Positions 1 through 4,510 of a stretch of 5,987 nucleotides of DNA are shown piece by piece; the first letter of the stretch is position 1; the number at the start of each line of letters is the position of its first letter. The stretch is taken from positions 1-5,987 of the forward strand of contig JAGXOB010000139.1 of the NCBI GenBank assembly GCA_019894735.1. Reading direction: 5' to 3'. Both the position numbers and the translations under genes were made by a program. The notes below the pieces were generated by a model that was given only the letters and a program-made list of their open reading frames with translations, was not told the origin of the DNA and did not search any database. The stretch is from Promethearchaeota archaeon (GTDB lineage: Archaea > Asgardarchaeota > Lokiarchaeia > Sigynarchaeales > SOKP01).

Positions 1-113
1 TACTATAGTAATAAAAAAAATCTATTTTATTATATGATGTAAATATACTCTGATAGTTAATCATTTTATTTTATTTATAATAATTATTGTTAAAGTTTTT
101 AGACAAATCCTCA

Positions 114-160
114 AATTTTTTTTTAAAAGACTATTTTTCTTTTTCTTTACTATTTTTTTC
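114..160 (+). terminator. Possible T-tract terminator of an upstream off-window gene
   Basis: Several runs of T (a run of nine or more at about 116-124, then T5-T7 runs to 159) lie on the plus strand. Archaeal RNA polymerase commonly terminates at U-rich tracts without needing a hairpin. No gene ending just before this is inside the window, so the assignment is weak and the tract may simply reflect AT-rich spacer. Confidence 0.25.
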
Positions 161-171
161 GAGAGGAAATA

Positions 172-423
172 AAGGGGTGTCTGTGTTGTTTGGCTTTTAA
201 TGATTTAATGTAAGATTTATTACACTATTGTCTACCATATTTTCTAACTTATTATTTATCCGTAACATACGATTTGATGATCTTATTACATAACGCTTGA
301 TTTCACAATATTGTGAAATTCATGTGATTCATGTAAACTTTTATTGATTTGAATTAGTAATTTAGGGTTATATCCTAAAAGAAACTGTATTTGGGTTTTC
401 TTTATGTGAATAAGACACCCCTT
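172..423. repeat. Long-range 11-bp inverted repeat pair bracketing 230 bp
   Basis: AAGGGGTGTCT (172-182) is repeated exactly as its reverse complement AGACACCCCTT (413-423). Six of the eleven bases are G or C, unusual for this AT-rich region. The ends point inward like the terminal inverted repeats of a small non-autonomous element about 250 bp long. No target-site duplication is evident and there is no coding content between the arms, so a mobile-element origin is only a possibility. Confidence 0.4.
300..319. promoter_or_regulatory. Perfect 20-bp palindrome, candidate operator
   Basis: The half-site ATTTCACAAT is followed directly by its exact reverse complement ATTGTGAAAT. A perfect 20-bp dyad suits a dimeric winged-helix protein. 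The half-site TTGTGAA recurs at 484-490, 499-505 and 590-596, and a TGTGAT word follows at 323-328. It lies about 320 bp upstream of the wHTH gene at 636, too far to be a simple promoter operator for it unless transcription begins well upstream. Confidence 0.5.
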
Positions 424-483
424 GACTTCTATTGGAAAAATGAAACCGCGGCTTAGTTTAATTTGTTTTTTTATTTAAAGACT

Positions 484-505
484 TTGTGAAGCTTGTGATT
501 GTGAA
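484..505 (+). repeat. Three direct TTGTGA repeats
   Basis: TTGTGA occurs at 484-489, 493-498 and 499-504, that is with steps of 9 and 6 bp, all in one orientation. Further TGTGAA words lie at 591-596 and 607-612, just before the ribosome-binding region of the gene at 636. They resemble half-sites of the 300-319 palindrome and may be operators for the adjacent wHTH protein; this is inference from position and similarity. Confidence 0.4.
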
Positions 506-635
506 AGCAATGAAATTTAAGCTTATTTTTCAATTATGACGAATTTAGATCAAATAATGTTTTTAGATATTCACCATAACAGTTATAGGTTGTGAAGTGT
601 AAAGACTGTGAACATAAAAAAAGGTTTTCGCGAAT

Positions 636-1073
636 ATGCCCGCTCGTAAAATGCGTGTTGAGTTGTTTGATAATGAAGGTAATCGATATACAATAACCTT
701 TGAAGGTCAAATTACTCGAGATAAAGCCGTTCGACTTTTGGATCTTGTAGAGTTATTGGGGGGTATGCCGGGTGAAACTACTAATAACCAATCATCTAAT
801 TTATTAACAAAAAATAATTTATCTAGATTTGATAAAGTTAACCTCATTATCCAAAAACGGTTTCCTTTAATATGGTTCTCTTCCAAAGAAATTCAATCAA
901 TTTATGAACAAGAACTAAAGGAACCTATTAGTCTGAGCACTGTTTCAACTTATTTATCCAGAATGACCAATAGAGGTATTCTCCTGAGATCTGGACAATC
1001 AAATAGTTTAAAATATAAAATCATGTCTATAACTTCTCAAAATGTAATTAAACCTAAAATTAAATATCCATAA
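636..1073 (+). CDS. Winged-helix protein with beta-rich N-terminal domain
   Basis: The 145-residue soluble protein has two parts. Residues 6-46 look like a compact beta-rich domain (VELFDNEGNRYTITFEGQIT) followed by a helix ending in DLVELLGGMPG. After a polar Asn/Ser-rich linker (about 47-62), residues 63-131 read as a winged helix: helices around FDKVNLIIQKRF and SSKEIQSIYEQEL, a recognition-helix candidate LSTVSTYLSRMTNRGIL (100-116), then the wing LRSGQSNSLKYKIM. It is probably a DNA-binding regulator; the target is unknown. The ATG at 636 follows an A-rich stretch with a weak AAGG about 11 nt upstream; M6 (651) is an alternative start but would trim the domain. The gene converges on the coiled-coil wHTH gene with only 15 bp between stops. 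Upstream TTGTGAA repeats could be its operators. I do not recognise a named family. Confidence 0.8.
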   Translation: MPARKMRVELFDNEGNRYTITFEGQITRDKAVRLLDLVELLGGMPGETTNNQSSNLLTKNNLSRFDKVNLIIQKRFPLIWFSSKEIQSIYEQELKEPISLSTVSTYLSRMTNRGILLRSGQSNSLKYKIMSITSQNVIKPKIKYP

Positions 1074-1088
1074 AAAATATGGTTAACT

Positions 1089-1802
1089 TTAGAGTTGATT
1101 ATTTTTTGTGCTGTTTAGAAATTTTTCCATTTCTTTTTTTACATTATATCTAAATGGAATTTTACCTGTTTCTCTTTCTAAATATCCTTTTTCGTAGAGT
1201 TTTTTCATTAATCTTGCTGTATGCTCTCTGCTCAAATTAATTCTGTTTTTCATTTCAGGCGCAGTCTTTCCGCCCTCTAATGATAGTATTTCTAATACTG
1301 TAATTTCAGTATTAGTTATTGCGCCTAAAGCTTTTTCTCTTCTAATGGGAATTACTGACTCTTTTATTGTCTCAGGTAGTTCAGTCAATTTAGTTATTTT
1401 TTCTTCTAATTTTTCGATTCGATTGTTTAGTTTTTGATTTGTTTCGCCAAAGTTTTGTATTCTATCTTCTATTATTGCTGTTTTTGAAGAAAAATTGGAA
1501 GTTTTTTCATTAATTTTTTTTATTTGCTCTTCAATAGGGAAAACTATTTTTTCGATACTTTCAACTTTTTTTACACTTGTATCTGATTTAGCTAAACTAC
1601 CATCTAATTTATAGGCTATTACTTCTGTTTTGTTTGCTTGCCTTTTTAGTCCTCTATTAAAACTTAGTACAATATCTTCGATTATGTTTTTAGCTTTTTC
1701 ATACTCTTTCTTTGCTTTACTAATTTGTCTATAATATTCTATTGATGCAACTGTGATTATTATTGACATTATGCCTATGAGAATTGATGTTAATTCAATC
1801 AC
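1089..1802 (-). CDS. Membrane-anchored coiled-coil protein with C-terminal winged helix
   Basis: The 237-residue protein has three visible parts. Residues 4-20 (LTSILIGIMSIIITVAS) form one hydrophobic membrane segment followed by a charged stretch (YYRQISKAKKEYEKAK), consistent with a cytoplasmic C-terminal body. Residues about 25-150 are mostly heptad-like and rich in Glu/Lys/Ile/Leu, clearest at 110-140 (IEDRIQNF, LNNRIEKLEEKI), so a long coiled coil. Residues 163-225 form a MarR-like winged helix: ITNTEITVLEILSLEGG, TAPEMKNRINLS, recognition helix SREHTARLMKKLYEKGYLE, then the wing RETGKIPFRYNV. The GTG start at 1802 has AGGAG 8 nt upstream (1811-1815), while a nearby ATG at 1806 reads into a stop after three codons. 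It probably binds DNA from the membrane, as a one-component regulator or a chromosome tether; the family is uncharacterised to me. TGTGAT repeats crowd its leader, suggesting autoregulation. Confidence 0.8.
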   Translation of the reverse strand: MIELTSILIGIMSIIITVASIEYYRQISKAKKEYEKAKNIIEDIVLSFNRGLKRQANKTEVIAYKLDGSLAKSDTSVKKVESIEKIVFPIEEQIKKINEKTSNFSSKTAIIEDRIQNFGETNQKLNNRIEKLEEKITKLTELPETIKESVIPIRREKALGAITNTEITVLEILSLEGGKTAPEMKNRINLSREHTARLMKKLYEKGYLERETGKIPFRYNVKKEMEKFLNSTKNNQL

Positions 1803-1810
1803 ACATTCTT

Positions 1811-1815
1811 CTCCT
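1811..1815 (-). promoter_or_regulatory. Shine-Dalgarno AGGAG deciding the GTG start at 1802
   Basis: On the minus strand AGGAG lies 8 nt before the GTG at 1802-1800. The competing ATG (1806-1804) and GTG (1804-1802) run into stops at once, so the ribosome site supports GTG initiation at 1802. Confidence 0.6.
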
Positions 1816-1869
1816 GTGATTTCTCTGTGATTTAGTATGTGATTTAATGTGTTGCATCACACATCACAG
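1815..1869. repeat. TGTGAT/ATCACA cluster in leader of the coiled-coil wHTH gene
   Basis: TGTGAT occurs at 1815, 1826 and 1838 (steps of 11 and 12 bp, about one helical turn). Two inverted copies ATCACA follow at 1856 and 1863 (step of 7 bp). TGTGAT at 1838-1843 pairs with ATCACA at 1863-1868, and inside this TGTG (1848-1851) pairs with CACA (1858-1861), giving a nested dyad. The cluster lies between the TATA-like box (1883-1890) and the GTG start, where a bound protein would block initiation or elongation. One more TGTGATT lies within the gene at 1752-1758. Confidence 0.6.
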
Positions 1870-1882
1870 TTCATGGTAAAAC

Positions 1883-1890
1883 ATTTAAAT
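1883..1890 (-). promoter_or_regulatory. TATA-like box for the coiled-coil wHTH gene
   Basis: ATTTAAAT, with an A-rich stretch (CCATAAA) directly upstream on the minus strand, resembles an archaeal TATA box plus BRE. Transcription starting about 25 nt downstream would begin near 1858, inside the ATCACA pair at 1856-1868, leaving a leader of about 55 nt. AT-rich background makes chance matches common. Confidence 0.35.
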
Positions 1891-1924
1891 TTTATGGTTA
1901 TTTCACGTATCCTTCATCTATGAT

Positions 1925-1938
1925 ATCACAGATCACAG
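1925..1938. repeat. Tandem ATCACAG pair upstream of TATA-like box
   Basis: ATCACAG is repeated head to tail at 1925-1931 and 1932-1938, a 7-bp period. This matches the 7-bp pair at 1856-1869 on the other side of the TATA-like box. Paired sites on both sides of a promoter suggest cooperative binding or looping by a regulator; this is inferred from the geometry. Confidence 0.55.
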
Positions 1939-2065
1939 TATGTTTGTTTGTTTTTGTTGGTATCTTCCTATGCATTATCTTTGAGTATTTATCCTTAAAT
2001 TTGGAATTAAGGCTTTTTTACCCTTTAAATGTTAGAACCTGAAATACTTTTACTCTATTGTTTTA

Positions 2066-2094
2066 TGTGATGTGTGATGTCACAAAATGTGATT
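2066..2094. repeat. TGTGAT cluster overlapping a stop codon
   Basis: TGTGATG is repeated in tandem at 2066-2072 and 2073-2079, followed by TCACA at 2080-2084 (so TGTGA-TG-TCACA is a dyad) and TGTGATT at 2088-2094. The last part encodes the final residues NHIL and the stop of the leftward helical-protein gene. The cluster may mark the boundary between that gene and the downstream promoter region of the coiled-coil wHTH gene. Confidence 0.55.
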
Positions 2095-2556
2095 CGAAGG
2101 AGAAGAAAGGCGATTTAGGCTTCTTTCCAGCTCTTCTCTTATAATTTCGATTATTTTTAAATGATCTTTATTGATGTTTGACTTGGATATGTTGTTATAT
2201 GCTTCAACATAATCATGAAGTTTGTTTGCTATTTCGAGATACGGATTGAGAGTTGACGTTTCAAAAATTCCTAAATAACCTAACAAAAGAACTGTATATA
2301 TTGATTTTATTATGTTTTCTTTAGACTGTTTTAAAGTCCTATTAAATGATCCACGGCTAATTTTGGACTTTATTAGTCTTAAATTGGCTTTTTCATCGTA
2401 TTTTAGTAATTTACCTGTCAAATTATCAGCTAAAACGTCTATAAGAAGTGTTTCTAGCTGGGTTTTAGTTAAATGACAGTTTTTGGACAGGATTTTTACA
2501 ATTGGGTCATTTAGAGCTCCTTTTAAATAAGTTTGAACTCTATCTTTTGTGTTTAA
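2080..2556 (-). CDS. Uncharacterised helical protein, 5' end uncertain
   Basis: The stop is at 2080-2082. The only canonical in-frame start is a TTG at 2421 (113 residues), but it has no ribosome-binding site and cuts into what looks like continuous protein. The frame stays open to a stop at 2641-2643. An AGGAGG (2565-2570) lies 8 nt before an in-frame TTA codon at 2556, one base from TTG; starting there gives 158 residues, the extent used here. The product would be largely helical, with DPIVKILSKNCHLTKTQLETLLIDVL (17-42, in shorter motifs), a basic segment KSKISRGSFNRTLKQ (63-77) that could be a helix-turn-helix, and the hydrophobic SIYTVLLLGYLG (85-96), which is short for a membrane span. 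It may be a conserved archaeal protein with a start-codon mutation, non-canonical initiation, or a sequencing error. It lies upstream of and in the same direction as the coiled-coil wHTH gene. Function is unknown. Confidence 0.6.
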   Translation of the reverse strand, partial: LNTKDRVQTYLKGALNDPIVKILSKNCHLTKTQLETLLIDVLADNLTGKLLKYDEKANLRLIKSKISRGSFNRTLKQSKENIIKSIYTVLLLGYLGIFETSTLNPYLEIANKLHDYVEAYNNISKSNINKDHLKIIEIIREELERSLNRLSSPSNHIL

Positions 2557-2564
2557 ACTGAGTT

Positions 2565-2570
2565 CCTCCT
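2565..2570 (-). promoter_or_regulatory. Strong Shine-Dalgarno AGGAGG lacking a canonical start codon
   Basis: AGGAGG on the minus strand is the best ribosome-binding match in the left half. The in-frame codons after it are CTC, AGT, TTA, AAC; TTA at 2556-2554 is at the ideal 8-nt spacing. No ATG, GTG or TTG occurs in the helical-protein frame between 2422 and 2640. It suggests the gene's real or ancestral start lay here. Confidence 0.5.
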
Positions 2571-2640
2571 GATATTCCTTATTGGATACAACTTTGTATA
2601 CAGAGTTGGTTATTAAATATGTTTGCTTAGCTTTTAATGA

Positions 2641-3330
2641 TTATATGCGTAACTAATAACTAATTTAGTAAACAAAACCGAGAATTTTAAGTTATTTATT
2701 AAATTAAAGCCCAATATTAATCTTAAATCTGTTTTAATTTATTAAATTAGATTATTATTTAAAAATAACCTTTTTTCAGGTTAAAACTTTGGTTTTTTTA
2801 AATTAATTCATTCTATCCTTGCTATTTTTTTATAATTAGTTTTATCTATTTACATTCCATTAGCTTAGTCTATTAATCAATATTAAAATATGCCTTTTTT
2901 CTTTTAAAATCTTGATTTTTTATTTTTTATACTAAGAAAAATATACGTTCTCTTTTTTTAATAAGTCCCTGTGATACTTCTTATCACAATTAAATCACAT
3001 GTGATTACCTCTATATGCATGACATCACAAGATTGTGATCTAAGTGTGATTTGTGATTTAATGAAAAAATAAACTATTCAATGCTAACCAATATGAATTA
3101 GAATGATTAGGAAAGATAACCGAGTTTATGAAAAAGTTCAGGTAAAACAAGAAGGTTAGATCCTTTATCCCTTGCTCTATGTACTAATAAATTAATTTTT
3201 TCTTAATTCTTTTTTTTATTTCCTAAAATACAACTCATTTGAGCTAGAGCTATTCTGGTTTTTCCATTTATTTAATCTCTTTTTTTTAATAATGGTATTA
3301 GATTCTAAAGTCAGATCTCATTGTTCTAAA
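2641..3330. other. Long AT-rich gene-free region with a TGTGAT array
   Basis: The 690-bp gap between the helical-protein gene and nadE contains no supportable gene. From 2641 to 2960 it is almost entirely A/T with T runs of 6-8. From 2970 to 3058 it holds the densest TGTGAT/ATCACA array of the window. After that come mixed sequence (3060-3180) and further T runs (about 3190-3290). The longest apparent reading frame in the mixed part is 18 codons (3103-3159), not convincing. The combination of an AT-rich flank and ordered repeats resembles a nucleoprotein assembly site or origin, but no Orc1/Cdc6-type origin box was recognised. Confidence 0.6.
2970..3058. repeat. Ordered TGTGAT/ATCACA array with three dyads
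   Basis: Eight exact hexamers occur in 89 bp. TGTGATA (2970-2976) and TATCACA (2982-2988) form an inverted repeat with a 5-nt spacer. AATCACATGTGATT (2993-3006) is a perfect 14-bp palindrome. ATCACAA (3024-3030) and TTGTGAT (3033-3039) form a 7+2+7 dyad. TGTGATT then occurs twice in tandem (3045-3051, 3052-3058). Steps between neighbours are often 7 or 11 bp. This is far denser than expected by chance in AT-rich DNA and implies a specific DNA-binding partner. It lies 270 bp from the nadE stop and over 400 bp upstream of the helical-protein gene, so it is not an obvious promoter operator. Confidence 0.7.
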
Positions 3331-4125
3331 TCAAATTTTTGTGGTTAAAGGCATTCTTCTTTTATGTTCACTAAACAAGACTCTTTTTTTAATTTTTAAA
3401 ACCAAAGATTTGTTAATATTCAAATCTCTTGCAATGTCTTCAATTGTCATTAAATGTTCTATTCCATAAAGAACAAGATCTAGTATTTCATATTTCATAC
3501 CTAATTCTTTTTCAGCTGATTGATTTAACCATAAATTTGGAGAAGCAGGTTTTACTGCTATTCTTTTTGGTATACCTAAATGGATAGCTAGCCTTCGAAC
3601 TTGTGTTTTATATAAATCCATTATAGGTGCAATATCCGCACCGCCATCTCCCCACTTGGTAAAATACCCGATCATAGTTTCAGATTTATCTGAACTACCA
3701 CAAACCAGTTTGTTAAACTTATTTGCATAATAGTAAAGGTAAATCATCCTTATTCTAGCTTTTATATTTCCTTTCGAAACTTTATCTTTATAATCAAATA
3801 TTGGGATATTCTTGCAGAAACTTTCTAAAGATTCTGAGATGTTATGCGTTTCCACTTTTATTTTAAATTTTTCTGCAACAATCTTTGCATCATTTATATC
3901 CTTAATATTATAGGTTTCTTTCTCTGGGAGAATTAATCCAGTAACATTTTCGTTTCCAATAGCAGAACATGATAATGCTGCTATTGTACTGCTATCTACT
4001 CCTCCAGAAAGACCTATAATAATCCCTTCAAATCCATTATTTTTGATGTATCCTTTAATGAACCGTTTTATTATGTTCTCAACTTCAGATAGATTAATTT
4101 CTAATACAGATGGATTTAGCTTCAT
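3331..4125 (-). CDS. nadE: Ammonia-dependent NAD(+) synthetase
   Basis: The enzyme makes NAD from nicotinic acid adenine dinucleotide, ATP and ammonia through an adenylated intermediate, the last step of NAD synthesis, in the cytoplasm. The 264-residue length fits the single-domain archaeal/bacterial form; there is no N-terminal nitrilase-type glutaminase domain, so ammonia rather than glutamine should be the nitrogen donor. Visible family motifs are the PP-loop SGGVDSS (40-46), KARIRM (122-127), GSSDKSE (143-149), GYFTKWGDGGADIAPI (153-168), KTQVRRLA (173-180), PNLW..QSAEKELGM (196-210) and the C-terminal HKRRMP (254-259). The ATG at 4125 places the N-terminus correctly before the first helix; a weak purine stretch (GGATAGAGA) precedes it. 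It diverges from elf1 across about 100 bp. Its 3' side opens onto the long AT-rich gap. Nothing odd is seen in the catalytic motifs. Confidence 0.95.
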   Translation of the reverse strand: MKLNPSVLEINLSEVENIIKRFIKGYIKNNGFEGIIIGLSGGVDSSTIAALSCSAIGNENVTGLILPEKETYNIKDINDAKIVAEKFKIKVETHNISESLESFCKNIPIFDYKDKVSKGNIKARIRMIYLYYYANKFNKLVCGSSDKSETMIGYFTKWGDGGADIAPIMDLYKTQVRRLAIHLGIPKRIAVKPASPNLWLNQSAEKELGMKYEILDLVLYGIEHLMTIEDIARDLNINKSLVLKIKKRVLFSEHKRRMPLTTKI

Positions 4126-4226
4126 AAATTATCTCTATCCCTAGACATCTAAGTAAGCAGGTAAGTATTTAAGAGGAAGTACAAGTATTAAGAAAATACC
4201 AATCTAAAATAAGAAGGATAACTTTA
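4126..4226. promoter_or_regulatory. Divergent nadE / elf1 promoter region
   Basis: TATTTAAG (4166-4173) reads as a TATA-like box on the plus strand and as CTTAAATA on the minus strand, about 54 nt before the elf1 ATG and about 41 nt before the nadE ATG. Initiation about 25 nt away on either side would give short leaders for both genes. A second near copy (AGTATTAAG, 4184-4192) could serve one direction separately. AAGGA (4214-4218) lies 8 nt before the elf1 ATG as its ribosome-binding site. Confidence 0.45.
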
Positions 4227-4496
4227 ATGGGAAGAAAAAGAAAACGGGTAGTTCACAATCCTAAAAAAAGATTACCTAAATTCTTTTCTTGTCCAAAATG
4301 CGGTAAAGAAACTGTTGTAGTGAAAATCTCTAGAGAATCTGCACGTGCTATTGCAGGTTGTAGTAGCTGTGGTCTTAATGAAGAATTTTCAGTTAAACCA
4401 GCTCAAACAGAAGTTGATGTTTATTGTATGTTAACTGACAAAGTTTTTTCTTCTCCTAAGAAAAAGGAAGTCTCAAATGCACAAAAGAAAAATTAA
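4227..4496 (+). CDS. Elf1-like zinc-ribbon transcription elongation factor
   Basis: The 89-residue protein starts with a very basic tail (MGRKRKRVV, KKRLPK), then a zinc ribbon with two cysteine pairs, CPKC (22-25) and CSSC (45-48), followed by GLNEEFSV and the VDVYCMLTDKVF segment (63-74) typical of the Elf1 family. Eukaryotic Elf1 is a small elongation factor that binds RNA polymerase II and aids transcription through nucleosomes; archaeal homologues are presumed to act on RNA polymerase during elongation. The C-terminus is a Lys-rich extension (SSPKKKEVSNAQKKN). The ATG at 4227 has AAGGA 8 nt upstream and agrees with the family's MGRRKRK-type start. The gene sits 14 bp ahead of the GGGPS gene, so the two are probably co-transcribed. 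Confidence 0.88.
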   Translation: MGRKRKRVVHNPKKRLPKFFSCPKCGKETVVVKISRESARAIAGCSSCGLNEEFSVKPAQTEVDVYCMLTDKVFSSPKKKEVSNAQKKN

Positions 4497-4510
4497 GAGA
4501 AGGGTTTAGG

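Larger units (their letters stand above)
1..635. other. AT-rich gene-free region upstream of the first wHTH gene
   Basis: No convincing coding frame is visible here; the stretch is full of stop codons and T or A runs. It holds T-rich tracts at about 114-160, which could terminate a rightward transcript entering from outside the window. It also holds an 11-bp long-range inverted repeat (172-182 with 413-423), a perfect 20-bp palindrome (300-319), a small TTTAGG/CCTAAA stem (361-379), and several TTGTGAA or TGTGAT words from 323 to 612. I could not pick out a promoter for the gene at 636 with confidence; TTTTTAGATATT near 560-571 is one weak candidate. No tRNA or rRNA signature was seen. Confidence 0.7.

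Noticed and set aside
193..205. GCTTTTAATGATT repeated at 2630-2642
   Set aside because: A 13-bp AT-rich match is expected by chance among pairs of positions in 6 kb of this composition.
361..379. TTTAGG-N7-CCTAAA stem-loop as a possible small RNA or riboswitch
   Set aside because: The stem is only 6 bp with an AT-rich loop and no recognisable RNA family consensus around it.
2766..2799. Small stem-loops TAACC/GGTTA and AAAAC/GTTTT followed by T7, terminator-like on the plus strand
   Set aside because: No rightward gene precedes them; short stems and T-runs are common in such AT-rich spacer.
2970..2988. Resemblance to the bacterial CRP/FNR site TGTGA-N6-TCACA
   Set aside because: Spacers here are 9, 2 or reversed rather than N6, neighbouring proteins are not CRP-like, and the genome is archaeal; the similarity of the half-site is probably coincidental.
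2970..3058. CRISPR array
   Set aside because: Repeats are 6-7 bp with 0-15 bp spacing in mixed orientation, not 24-40 bp direct repeats with unique spacers, and no cas gene is present.
3103..3159. An 18-codon ATG frame (MIRKDNRVYEKVQVKQEG)
   Set aside because: The composition is protein-like, but it is too short, lacks a ribosome-binding site and is followed by spacer; it could be a gene remnant but cannot be supported.
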